From assembly GCA_963580285.1 (NCBI GenBank), contig OY757020.1, positions 101,869,497 through 101,933,496 on the forward strand: 64,000 nt of DNA, in the 5' to 3' direction. The DNA comes from Lucinisca nassula (Eukaryota; Mollusca; Bivalvia; Lucinida; Lucinidae). A program made the position numbers and the translations under genes. The notes under the pieces were generated by a model. It did not search any database and had not been told where the DNA came from. It was given only the letters and a program-made list of their open reading frames with translations. Below, piece by piece: positions 23,591-34,990 of the stretch (position 1 is its first letter; each line of letters begins with the position of its first letter).

Positions 23591-24430
23591 AACCATCATG
23601 AAACGACGTGTCACGTGCAAAACCCAGGTCAGTACCTCCAAGGCAAGGTCATACTTAGAGGTCAAAGGTAAAAAAGGGTCCGAAACTTAAACACAGTCAA
23701 TAACTTTCTTATTTCTGGATGGATGTTGAAATTACTTGGCAGAAATGTTAACAATCATGAGACGACGTGTCACGTGCAAAACCCAGGTCGATATCTCCAA
23801 AGTCAAGCTCATACTTAGAGGTCAAAGGTAAAAAAAGGGTCCGAAACATAAACGCAGTCAATAACTTTCTTATTTCTGCATGGATTTTTAAATTACTGTC
23901 ACGTGCAAAACCCAGGTCCGTACCTCAAAGGTCAAGGTCATACTTAGAGGTTAAAGGTCAAAAAAGGGTCCGAAACTTAAACGCAGTCAATAACTTACTT
24001 ATTTCTGGATGGATTTCGAAATTACTTTGAAGAAATGTTAATCATCATGAGACGCTGTGTCGCGTGCAAACCCAGATCCATACCTCCAAGGTCAAGGTCA
24101 TACTTAGAGGTCAAAGGTAGAAAAAAATGGTCCGAAACTTAAACGCAGTCAATAACTTTCATTTCTCTGGATGGATTTTGAAATTACATGGCAGAAATGT
24201 TGGCCATCATGAGACAATCTGCCTTACGCAAAACCAAGGTCCTTACCTCCGAGGTCAGATGTGAAAAAAGGGTCCAAAACCTAAACAAGGTCAATAACTT
24301 TCTATGATGAATACGAACATAGACATATTTTCAGGCGGGGCATCCGTGTCCAATGGACCTATTTCTAGTACTTAATAGTCTATTTGAGCAGAAGTATGGC
24401 AAGCCGTTTGAATATTCATTATACAAAATA

Positions 24431-24614
24431 GATATGATATAAGCCGGGGCACAGTATTTCCTCAAAGATTTCTTGTGGGCCTAGCGAAGACTCAGATCAG
24501 CCTGCGCATCTGCCTGAAGGTCTGGATACTTGGCTGTCCATAAAGCGCGTAGCAAACACTGGTCAGACTGCGCCTTTGCTGTATGGGCGCACATGCCCCG
24601 GTTCATATCATATC
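24431..24614. mobile_element. MITE-like inverted-repeat element
   Basis: A 184-bp GC-rich segment whose ends, GATATGATATAAGCCGGGGC at 24431 and TGCCCCGGTTCATATCATAT near 24594-24614, are inverted repeats with few mismatches. The ends and the internal CAGCCTGCGCA-like motifs resemble the MITE at 12594-12810. No coding capacity. Confidence 0.62.
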
Positions 24615-24690
24615 AAACCAATTATAGGATATAAGAGAATTTATTCAGGATATAATATATCTTATTTATCACATTAGATATCTTATTTAA

Positions 24691-25043
24691 AGTAGAGTAG
24701 TAAAACAAAGATCATGAATCGATACAATTAACTTACTCCACCCATCAAAGACACCAAAGGGAAAGAAACACGAACAATAAGCGACCAGACCATAATTTAA
24801 ACCTAAACAAAGGAATGCCATAAGGACAGTTACTTTCCCACAAAATGGCCATATGGCAATCCAAAATAAAAAGACACAAGTGATACACATAGTAAGTAAC
24901 AAACAACAACATAAATAAACCGCCACAGAAGAACCACCTTGGAACGGTCAGTGGAAAGATTTCCACTGGGGGGCTTAAATCGATTTTACGTAGCCACAAT
25001 CCTCGCCCTTACTTCCGTCGCGATTTAGACAAATAATTTGTTC
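24691..25043 (-). mobile_element. R1 retroposon copy 4 (~350 bp)
   Basis: Has the constant R1 end (AGTAGAGTAGTAAAACAAAG) and runs to about GACAAATAATTTGTT, where the match to longer copies stops. It contains the AGTGGAAAGATTTCCACT hairpin and the GGCCATATGGCA block. The flanking DNA is AT-rich. Confidence 0.78.
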
Positions 25044-25808
25044 TGCAAATTATTAAGTCTGCATTTAGATAAGTTATGTAAATATATGAGCAAACTCACG
25101 AGAACGGGACTTTAGGGTTACTCGGTTTGTGAGTCTACATATGCGTTTGCGCAGCTCCCTAAAAGTGCAAGAACTTCCTCTTGGTCACGAACAACAAAGG
25201 CTCTGGCGAGACTGCGCATATGCGAAGGCTCGCCTGAGACTTTTTTAATCGCCTATGTGATAAATACCCTTTTCTCATGGGCTGGTTCATTTCGAAATTA
25301 TTTAATGTATACTAACCAAGATATCTCATTTATCTGACTAAATAAGATATCTTATTTACTAAATAGTATAGCCCATATAACAGGATATTCTATATAAATA
25401 GGATGTCCTATATAAGTAAATAAGATATACTAAATTTTTACAATAAATATTAAAACTGCCTGCCGTAACACTGACCTTCAACAACCTTGCAAACCACCCT
25501 GTCAAAGTTGTCCCAGTCTATCAGAGTGTTAGAACCCGGGGTGAATTCTTTCTGCTGCTCTCTTACCAGCAGCAGTCAAGCTGTTTTGGACCTGTGCGTA
25601 TATGTCCTCTGTATATACTTACAAAAGATAAATTGATTGGAAATAGTTTTAATAAGCTATTTATCAACTTTAAAATTGTTTATTGTAATTTAACTCGGTA
25701 TAGTAAGTGGGATATTTTTTTCTTATGTCCCGGTGTGGGGGGGGGGGTACTCAGCTTTTGCCCGCGTCGTAGGCTGAAACAATTTTTGTTTGGGGTTAAC
25801 ATTTTAAT
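25044..25808. other. Unassigned spacer
   Basis: Includes an AT-rich stretch with AGATATCTTATTTACTAAA motifs (25318-25440) and a run of ten G near 25739. No gene or named repeat is recognised. Confidence 0.35.
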
Positions 25809-27377
25809 TATGTCCCTAACTTCGAAGCGCATATTACTTATGCTTCGTTCGTCCGTTCATCCGTCCGTTACGCTTTTGATGCATAGCATAAGAATAGTGT
25901 ATGCTAGGGTTTTGAAATTTCCTATATGGATTCCTCATGGAAAAATAGGGGACGCATATTTTTTTCTCGTCCAGATTATGCCACTTTCAAGAGTTATTGC
26001 CCTTTGAAATGTTTTGGATAAAATCTTGTCAGCAAAATATCTCAAAAACTATAAGAGCAAGAGCCATGAAAATTGGTGAATAGATTGGTGGTGATGAGTA
26101 GATGACCTGATTAACTTTTGACTTCATTCCCTAAAATACTTCATGAGTTACTTCGGGTATTTTTACATTGTACCTCTATGTGCTTTGTGATGCATAGCAT
26201 AACTTTATAACCGTGTATGCTAGGGTTTTGAAATTTCATATATGGATTCGTCATGGAAAATTAGGGGAAGCATATTTTTTTCTCATCCGGATTATGCCCC
26301 TTTCAAGAGTTATTGCCCTTCGGAATTTTTTTTGATAAAATCTTGCCAGCACTAGAGCCTTGAAAGTTGGTGAATAGATTGGTGTTGATGAGTAGATGAC
26401 CTGATTAACTTTCGTAAAATACTTAATGAGTTATGGCCTTTTGTCACTTGATAAAATTTTGTCAGCAAAATATCTCAAAAACTGAAAGAGCTAGAGCCTT
26501 GAAAGTTGGTGAATAGATTGGTGGTGAGGTTTAGATGATCTGATTAACTTAGAATAAATACCAAAAAATACTTGATGAGTTATGGCCCTTTTTCACTTTG
26601 GTTTTTTTACATTGTACCTCTATATGCTTTGTGATGCATAGGATAACTTTATAACCGTGTATCCTAGGGTTTTGAAATTTCATATATGGATTCCTCATGG
26701 AAAATTCGGAGACGCATATTTTTTTGTCGTCCGGAATATGCCCCTTTCAAGAGTTATTGCCCTTTGAATTTTTTTTATAAAATCTTGTCAGCAAAATATC
26801 TCAAAAATTATAAGAGCTAAGGCCTTGAAAGTTGGTGAATATATTGGTGGTGATGAGTACATGACCTGATTAACGTTTGACTGAATTCTGAAAAATACTT
26901 AATAAGTTATGGCCCTTTGTCATTTTAAGTATTTTACATTGTACCTCCATATGCTTTGTGATGCATTGCATAACTTTATAACCGTATATGCTAGGTTTTG
27001 TAATTTTATTTAAGGATTCCTCGTGGAAAATTAGGAGTCGTGTTGTTTTTTTTCTCACCCGGATTATGCCCCTTTCAAGAGTTATTGCCCTTTGAAATGT
27101 TTTTTTTTTTTATAAAACCTTGTCAGCAAAATATCTCAAAACCTATAAGCGCTAGAGCCGTGAAAGTTGGCGAATAGATTGGTGGTGATGAGTAGATGAC
27201 CTGATTTACTTTTGACTAAATTCCGAAAAATTCTTAAATGAGTTATGACCCTTTGTCACTTTGGGTATGTTTATGCTTCCAACTTCGAAGTTGGAAGGGC
27301 ATATTGCTTCGTCCATCCGTGACGCTTTTGATGCATAGGATAACTTAAGAACTGTGTATGCTAGGGTTTTGTAATTT
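25809..27377 (+). mobile_element. Pearl/Helentron-like element P3 with ~320-bp units
   Basis: Opens ATGTCCCTAACTTCGAAGC followed by CGTCCGTTCATCCGTCCG. The landmark ATGCTAGGGTTTTG recurs near 25901, 26217, 26661 (variant), 26988 and 27359, so the unit is roughly 320 bp with internal rearrangement. A second head, ATGCTTCCAACTTCGAAGTT, lies at 27273 and is a perfect palindrome. No 3' end is seen; P4 begins at 27378 within it. No coding capacity. Confidence 0.62.
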
Positions 27378-28149
27378 ATGCCTCCGCCTATTCGAAGAAT
27401 AGCGGAAGGGCATTAAGTTTTACCCCTGTTTGTTCGTTCGTTCCTTCGTTCGTCCGTCCCGACATCGTGTCCGGGCCATAACTCCTAAACCGTGTGAAAA
27501 ATATATTCATGAAACTTCACAGGTGCATTCATCACACTGAGACGATGTGTATTGAACAAGGAAGACAACTCTTGCATTTTTGTATTTTGAATTATCTGCC
27601 CTTGACTTAGTACCATATAGTAAACCGTGTCCGGGCCATAACTCCTAAACCGTATGAAATATATTCATGAAACTTCACAGGTGCATTCATCACACTGAGA
27701 CGATGTGTCATGAACAAGGAAGACAACTCTTGCATTTTTGGTTTTCGAATTATCTGCCCTTGACTTAGTTCCATATAGTAAACCGGCCATAACTCCTGAA
27801 CCGTATGGAATATATTCATGAAACTTGACATGTCCATTCATCACACTGAGACGATTTGTCATGAACAAAGAAGGCAACTCTTGCATTTTTGATTTTTGAA
27901 TTATCTGCCCTTCACTTAGTTCCATATAGTAAACCGTGTCCGGGCCATAACTCCTAAACCGTATGGAATATATTCATGAAACTTCACAGATGCATTTATC
28001 ACACTAAGACGATGTGTCATGAACAAGGAAGACAACTCTTGTATTTTTGGTTTTTGAATTATCTGCCCTTGATTTAGTTCCATATAGTAAACCGTTTCAT
28101 GAATGGCATTTGGCGGGGGCATCCGTGTCCTATTGACATTTTTTTCTAG
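27378..28149 (+). mobile_element. Helentron-like element P4 with ~157-bp units
   Basis: Opens ATGCCTCCGCCTATTCGAAG, a hairpin followed by the inverted arm GAATAGCGG. Units with the landmark CCGGGCCATAACTCCTAAAC occur near 27471, 27631, 27783 and 27940. It closes GGCGGGGGCATCCGTGTCC, then TATTGACATTTTTTTCTAG, the same tail as P2a and P2b although the internal units are unrelated. It abuts the 5' edge of LINE copy L-C. Confidence 0.68.
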
Positions 28150-28299
28150 TTTTATCGTGTAGGCATTTTGTTTATGCGAGTATATCTCACATGTATCTCT
28201 TAACACCTGCGAGTCGGATAACCACTCCATTATGGTGTTCCCTTGTAGGGCTCCGAGGAGGTTGGAGAGCTCTTGGGACGAACCTTAAAGCTTTCTTCA

Positions 28300-29638
28300 T
28301 GGTGAAGAACAAAAATCATAACCGCAACGCACCAAAACGTAAAAAAATCGGATGATCCGAGTCAGCAGTCTAGTCAACAGTCTAGTCAACAGTCTAGTCA
28401 GCAGTCTGCAGCACCAAAAAATCAACAATTTTCGACGCTTCTTGGTCATCACATCACTAGACGATTCACGAACTATTTCAAGCTTATCTCTGTTGTAATT
28501 GAGAAGAGCATACATTCCATAGCCGGACATCCGAAAAGTATAAAGAAACTTAAATCATGTTATCTGCTCATAGAAATCGAGAAAGAACAGCATGAGAAAA
28601 ACCTGCTCAGCACCAAAAAGTTGTTTGATCTCAGTGTCAAGATATCACTTCACAATACCCTCAATTCATCTAAGGGTGTCATTCGCAGCCCGGAACTACG
28701 TCCTTGCAGCGATCAAGAGATTATTGATTCTTGATAATCAAGGCGTTGTTGGTGTTCGTAACATCCAAGTTCGTAAAAATGATGTGCTTAAATCGACAAG
28801 CACTTAAGTTTTGACATTAAACACACCAGTTCTACCACAGAAAATCAAAGTAGCGTATCTTTCTGTCAACGTAGACGTATACATTCCGAACCCCCTTAGA
28901 TGTTACAACTGTCAGGTGTTTGGCCACCACGAAAGCAAATGTAAGAAAAAATCTCTCTGTGCCAATTGTGGTGAAGACAAACATGTCGATAATCAACAAA
29001 ACTGTAAGAATGAGGCCAAATGCGTCAATTGTGGTAGCCAACATGTTGTATTTTCTCGAGAAGGTCCGGCTTGGAAAAAAAGAAAAAAAGAAATACAGTT
29101 AAGTACCAACAATCGTTATCTTTTCCAGAAGCTCGGAAAATTATTGAACAGCGAAATACAACATCATCCACCAGTTACGCCAGCATCACAAAGGGTGCTT
29201 GTGTAAATGTACCAGCTCCGCAACAGACTGTTTAATCATACATAGCTGAACTGAAAAAATCTATCCACTCAAGCACCACAAAGTTCAACCAATTTATCCG
29301 ATAGCGCAATCCAGGTTGCTCCGGATCGGTCGACAGCGACCTTACCGATGCTAGCGCGACATGTAAAAGAGAAACTCCACTCAGATCGAACCAGTAAGGG
29401 AACCGAAGATAAAAAACAACAACAACAAAAACAACACACATCTCAAAAACAAAAAGACAGACAACGTAAAATGGAACGAGACAATATTAAAATATCAGAA
29501 CAGATTCGCATCTTTGAGTGACAGTGATATGGAGTTCACTGAAACTCCATCACCACGAAGTGGCAATAACAGATCGAGGTCAACAACACCACGAGGTGGT
29601 GGAAGCAGATCCATATCACCAATTACACCTCCAAAATA
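28300..29638 (+). pseudogene. L-C ORF1 relic
   Basis: Starts ATGGTGAAGAACAAAAATC. The Gln/Ser-rich stretch and the knuckles (CYNCQVFGHHESKC near 28901) are recognisable, but several frameshifts and stops (for instance near 28490, 28735 and 28806) leave only fragments. The third knuckle has lost its last Cys (REGPAWKK instead of RDCPAWKK). Confidence 0.85.
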
Positions 29639-29668
29639 GTTTTTAGTCCTATAAATATCTCTCTTAAA

Positions 29669-32600
29669 ATGGATTAAACAATGGAATTGTCGGGGTCTTA
29701 AATCAAATTATAATGAGCTCTTATTACTTATTTCTTTATTAAACCCATCGGTTTTTTGTTTGCAAGAAACCTTTATAAAAACTGATGACAGCATTGATGT
29801 CAGGGGTTTCACTACATATAACTATATCTATTCTGATGGTAACAAACCAACTGGTGGCAGTTCAATTTTTGTTAAATCATGTTTACCACAAAGAGAGATC
29901 CAATTAAAAACAGATCTACAAGCTGTAACAGTATCGGTTTCTCTAGATAAACTACAATTTATTCTTTATATATACCACCTTCATTTACTTTAGAGCCCGA
30001 ACATTGGATGATTTCCATCGCCATATATTTTAGTTTGCGACTTCAATGGTCACAACATTCTATGGGGTTGTAAAGAATGAATGATCAATCTTATACTTAA
30101 CTTCACCCTGCAACAGGTCATTGGTCTTCCTTAGATCTCTCTTTGTGTTAACCATCTCTCTTCTTGGACTATGACTGGACTGTTCATGATGATCCGTGCG
30201 GAAGTGATCACTTCCCTGTTATAATTGAGAGCGTAAGCGAACCTGATGAGGACTGTAACCAGAAATGGAAAATGAATAAAGCTGACTGGGAATTATTCCA
30301 TGATTTATGTGAAGAAGAGTCATCAGTTGACCACTTAAATGAATCATCTGACATTGTTTCTGATTTCACAGATTCGCTTATTAAAATATCAGAACAATGC
30401 ATTCCAACGACCTCCACTAATCCTAGAAAAGCAAACCTTGGTTTAATAGTGACTGTAAAGAAGCTATCAAAAAAACGCAAACAGGCTTTAAATAAGTTCT
30501 TCAAAAGTCCAACATCAGAAAAATTAAACGATGTAAAAGCTTTTAGAGCTAAAGCTCGACGAACTATCCGAGCTTCAAAATGAAAGTTATGTAGGGAATC
30601 TGTTTTAAAATTGAACTATAAAATCCCCATTAAAAAGGTTTGGAATATGGTACGGAAAATATCAGCAAAAAAGTCCCCCAGTTACACACACTTGAATACT
30701 GGTTTTGACACAAAAGCTTCAATTAAGAAAGATATTTCAGATACTCTTGGTAGCACATTCTTGAGAAATGCATCATCGCGAGATTATTCTGACACATTTA
30801 GAAATTTCAAAAAGGACCAAGAGAAAAGAAATGTAAACTTTATCTCTGGTCGGGCTCATCGGAGTCTAACTGTTTGTTTTCTTTTGCTCCAGCATTTCAG
30901 TGGTTTCTTGCTGTCGAGTCCTCACCGTTGTCTCACCTCTGTGGTTCTTTGAATTCTGTGTTCACGGAGATGTTGCACTGATGAGTTAGGAGGCCTTCAT
31001 GCGGACTGAACAAATTATTTGTCTAAATCGCGACGGAAGTAAGGGCGAGGATTGTGGCCACGTAAAATCGATTTAAGCCCCCCAGTGGAAATCTTCCACT
31101 GACCGTTCCAAGGCGGCTCTTCTGTGGCGATTTATTTATGTTGTTGTTTGTTACTTACTGTGTGTATCACTTATGTCTTTTAATTTTGGATGGCCATATG
31201 GCCATTTTGTGGGAAAGTAACTGTCCATATGGCCTTCCTTTGTTTAGGTTTCCATTATGGTCTGGTCGCTTAATGTTTGTATTTCTTTCCCTTTGGTGTC
31301 TTTTATGGATGGAGTAAGTTAATTGTATCAATTCCTGATCTTTGTTTTACTTCTACTTTAAATCCCTCAATCACGAAGAATACAACAAACCTTTCAACTT
31401 ATCCGAACTAGTTGAAGCCATTGAAACATCACATGATACGGCAATCGGCCCCAATGAAATTCAGATGCTTAAGCATTTGCCAGAAAGTTCTCTTTCAACA
31501 CTTTTAGATATCTATAATAATATTTGGGAAACGGAGGTCTGCCCTGAGAGTTAACTACAGTTGTACCAATTCAAAAACCAGGGAAAGATCATGCAGAACC
31601 AACAAATTATCGCCCGATAGCTTTGACAAGTTGTTTGTGTAAAACATTGGAGAGAATGATAAACAAGAGATAAGAGTCCAAGAACCTCATTTCAGAATAT
31701 CAGTCAGGTTTTCGTTCGGAACGTAGTACCAACGACAATTTAATAAGTCTAGAAACATATATACGAAATGCTTTTATTAACAAAGAACACGTAGTAGCTG
31801 TCTTTTTCGACTTGGAGAAAACATATGATACAACATGGCGTTATGGAATATTGAAAGATCTCCGTAACATTGGCTTAACAGGAAAACTTCCCAGTTTTTT
31901 TAAAGCTTTTTAGGGGAGCGCATGTTTCAGGTTCTTGTGGGGTCTACCCTGTCAGACCTCAATGATCAAGCACAGGGTGTCCCACAGGGTAGTATTCGTT
32001 CAACTACGCTATTATACATTAAAATAAACGATTGTACAATGTTTGGACGACAAAGCAGATGGTTCATTGTGTGTTGATGATTTTGTATATGCTACCGTTT
32101 AATAAATATGAAAACAAACGAACGAAAGTTACAACAAAATTTAAAAAGAATAGAAGAATGGACTGATAAAAATGGTTTCAAGTTCTCCAAGTCGAAAACG
32201 CAGCGTGTTCATTTTTGTAAGCTACGGAAGAAACACGGACATCCTTCCCTGTTTTTATACGAATCACAAATTCCTGTTGTTGAAGAAGCCAAATTTCTTA
32301 GGGTCATATTTGATCAAAAGTTATCTTTTATTCCCCATATTAAATATCTTAAAGCGAAATGCTTAAAATCTTTGAATCTTTTGAAAGTTTTAGCTCATAC
32401 GAATTGGGGAGCAGATCGGTATACTTTATTACATCTTTACCGTCTTTAACAAGAACTAAATTAGATTATGGGTCTGTTGTTTATGGTTCTGCCAGAAAGT
32501 CCTATTTAAAATCTTTGGATACTATCCATCACCAAGGCCTTCGTCTGGGCATGGGATCCTTACGTACTTCTTCCGTATTAAGCCTTTATGTAGAAGCAGG

Positions 32601-33538
32601 TACACCATCTTTAACTTCGCGCAGAGAGAAACTTTCTCCTCAGTATGCTATCAGACTCGCTGCTAATCTATCTAACCCGGTATCAAAAAACCTTCTATTC
32701 TGTTTTGACTTACATGATGGAAAGAAACCCCGAATCAAATCCAATTTTTCTCAAACAAAACTTTCAGGTACTGCAGTCACGTTATGATGATTAGCCGCAA
32801 GTTTATACTGATGGTTCCAAAGAAGGAGAAAAGGTTGGTTGTGCTTATGTTTCTGAAGATACGCACCAAATCTTCTGCTTCCAGTTGGTTCATCTATTTT
32901 TTACAGCTGAAGCCAAAGCAATAGACCTAGCTTTAGATTTTATCAGTTCTTCAACATTTCGAAAAAGCAATTATATTTTCTGATTCATTTTCTGTGCTTA
33001 AGGCTTTTGACCATTCATCATCCAAAAATCCTCAAATACAAAAAATGATCGAAAAACCACGAAATTTCTAAAAACTCACCAAATCTTGTTTTGTTGGCTT
33101 CCGAGCCATATTGGCATTGTCGGCAATGAGTATGCTGACAAGAAAGCAAAAGAATCGCTCAATCTTGATCCGTCTATTTTTTTTTAAATTCCTTTTAATA
33201 ATTTTAAACCGTTTATCAACAGCCATGCCATTTAATCCTGTCGTCGGAACAAAATGCTCTCCTCCACAATGTTCCAGGAAAGAGGATGTAGTATTAACGC
33301 GATTGCGCATTGGCCATAGTAGAGTTACCCACTCTTTTATTTTAAATGGAGATGATCGACCTACTTGTGTAGGCTGTGATCAGCCTTTCACTGTAAAACA
33401 TATCTTAATTGACTGTGTTGACTTTTCACCTACACGTAACTTATATTTCAAAGCTGACACTTTGCAACGATTGTTTCAGGATGTACCTGCTGCTAATATT
33501 TTATTTTTAAAAGAATTTTGACTTTTTCATAAGATTTA
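29669..33538 (+). pseudogene. L-C ORF2 relic
   Basis: A decayed EN-RT-RNase H frame with many indels and a gap of tens of codons in the endonuclease region (around 30000-30080, before the SLDLSL motif). The RT YVDD region reads CVDDF with frameshifts near 32070. Part of the RNase H region between NRY and IKPVV is also lost near 33220. R1 in the opposite orientation splits it at 30843. Confidence 0.88.
30843..31356 (+). mobile_element. R1 retroposon copy 5 (514 bp)
   Basis: Inserted into L-C ORF2 between AACTTTA and TTTAAATCCC. Here R1 reads 5' to 3' on the plus strand: it begins TCTCTGGTCGGGCTCATCGG and ends CTTTGTTTTACTTCTAC. The flanking ACTTTA may be a 6-bp duplication. The hairpin AGTGGAAATCTTCCACT is at about 31084-31100. 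Confidence 0.85.
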
Positions 33539-33680
33539 ACTGTTTAAGAATTTTATACATATTATACTAACTTTTTTACTTTGAATATCCTTATAACTCT
33601 TCATGTCGTTTAACCATTAACCGCTTGACGGTTATGGCCCACAGAGAGGGTTGACGCGTCGTTAAACACGAACATCATCA

Positions 33681-34236
33681 TGTACATATGCATACACAAA
33701 CATGCTTGCATGCACCCATGCATGCATGCTCATACACATACTTGCATGCATGTGCATGTACTCATGCATAAATACGCACACTCAAGCATACATGCACACA
33801 TACACTCATGTATGCACTCATACATATATGCATGCATGCGCTCACATGTATTCATACATGCACACACATACATGCATTCACACATGCATGCACACACACA
33901 CGCACACACACACTTATGCACACACTCACACATGCATGGATGTAAGCAAACATGCATGTATGCACACATACACTCATGCATGAACACACACACACACATA
34001 CTCGCATGTACACATGCAGGCACGCACACACTTGCACGCATACATGCACATACACTTATACATAAATGCAATCACTCAAATGTACAGGCATGCACACATA
34101 CACCCATGCATGATGCATGAAATTCACATACATACATGCACACACATGCATAAATGCACACACGCATGCATGCATACAAGCACACATACACTCATGCACG
34201 CATGCATTTGTGCAGGCATGCATTCATATATGCAAT
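33681..34236. repeat. TGCA/CA-rich microsatellite
   Basis: About 555 bp of irregular CATGCATG, ACACACAC and CATACAT motifs, starting where the L-C tail ends. All frames through it are Cys/His/Met-rich low complexity and are not genes. Confidence 0.92.
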
Positions 34237-34249
34237 ATTTCAAGAGGAT

Positions 34250-34590
34250 CACTAATATTGTTTTGCAGGCAAAATTTTACACATGTCATTTCAATACCAT
34301 TAACTGCATTAGCACCACTATAAGCATTTGTAGTCTGAGCATCAGGAAAAACCACTGTAGTTTCCGTAGCCTGAGCATCAGTGTAACCACTGTAGTTTCT
34401 GTAGCCTGAGCATCAAAGGTAGCCACTGTATTTTCTGTAGCATGAGCATCATGGAAAGCCACTGTAGTTTCCGTAGCCCGAGTACCAAGGTAAGCAACTG
34501 TATTTTCTGTCGCTTTACCATCAGGCTGTATTTTCTGTAGCTTTACCATCAGGGGAAGCAACTGCAGTTTCTGTAGCCTGATTTATGACA
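34250..34590 (-). pseudogene. Decayed exon of a 12-residue-repeat protein
   Basis: The minus strand carries ~7 copies of a 36-bp repeat encoding variants of A-T-E-[TN]-T-V-[AV]-x-x-D-A-Q (for example ATETTVAFHDAH, ATENTVATFDAQ). Two indels (near 34530 and 34385) shift the frame, so no single frame spans the array. The repeat keeps its amino-acid pattern through synonymous third-base changes, suggesting it once coded. No family is recognised. Confidence 0.45.
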
Positions 34591-34817
34591 ACAATAGAGC
34601 CAGTTTCAGTGAGATGAACAAAAGTGCATCTGCCTAAGAAGAAGTGTCCTTCCCTACAATGTCAACTGTTTCTAATTGATTCAACTCTGTGTCCTTGTAT
34701 AAACAACATATGCTCTTTCAAGTTCTTCATCAGATTCATGGACGGTACAACTCTCACCACTTTTCCTGGGCAGGCTTAGCAAGGCGGAATGGTGAAGTTC
34801 TAACTTCAGAACTTATT

Positions 34818-34990
34818 TAGAACCTCTAAGCGGTTTTCCAGTGCCCATGTGCTGTAGGTTTCAGCTCCATGCAGCCCAATCTATTTCTTCAAGCTCCGAT
34901 GGGCGAGCTTGTTAACTGGGTATAACACACACGAGTACTGGTAAACCGCTTAGAAGGACAAGGCCTGCCAAGGCAAAATGGTGTTGTATG
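34818..34990. mobile_element. S1 fragments in head-to-head inversion
   Basis: From 34818 to ~34910 the sequence is the complement of the S1 head (CAGCTCCATGCAGCCCAATC, TTCTTCAAGCTCCGATGGGC). From 34927 to ~34990 it is the plus-strand S1 middle (CACACGAGTACTGGTAAACC). The two parts partly overlap in S1 coordinates, so this is an inverted rearranged copy. Confidence 0.6.

Larger units (their letters stand above)
15115..24368 (+). mobile_element. Helentron-like element P2a, split by LINE L-B
   Basis: The element proper is 15115-15263 plus 23591-24368, with L-B inserted between. It opens ATGCCCCCGCCATTCGAAGA, a near-perfect hairpin, continues with (CCGT)n and ~163-bp units, and closes GGCGGGGCATCC, a hairpin GTCC-AAT-GGAC, then ATTTCTAG. 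The head TGCCCCCGCC is inverted near the tail, and the 3' CTAG fits the CTRR end of Helitrons; family assignment is inferred. Units include GAGGTCAAAGGTCA blocks. Confidence 0.65.
28150..33680 (+). mobile_element. L LINE copy L-C, old and decayed
   Basis: Begins within the 5' UTR (ATCGTGTAGGCATTTTG) next to P4 and ends with TTGACGCGTCGTTAAACACG and a short ATC tail at ~33680. It is the most diverged large copy, with many indels in both ORFs and an R1 insertion at 30843-31356. The 3' flank is a TGCA/CA microsatellite. No target-site duplication can be assigned. Confidence 0.9.

Noticed and set aside
30965..31015. CTGATGAG in R1 (ACTGATGAGTTAGGAGGC) as a hammerhead ribozyme core
   Set aside because: The required GAAA after stem II is GAAC here, stem III is not evident, and the motif is not kept in the copy at 51722.
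33680..34409. Cys/His/Met-rich frames in the TGCA/CA tract
   Set aside because: All six frames are open because the DNA is simple repeat; no gene signal.
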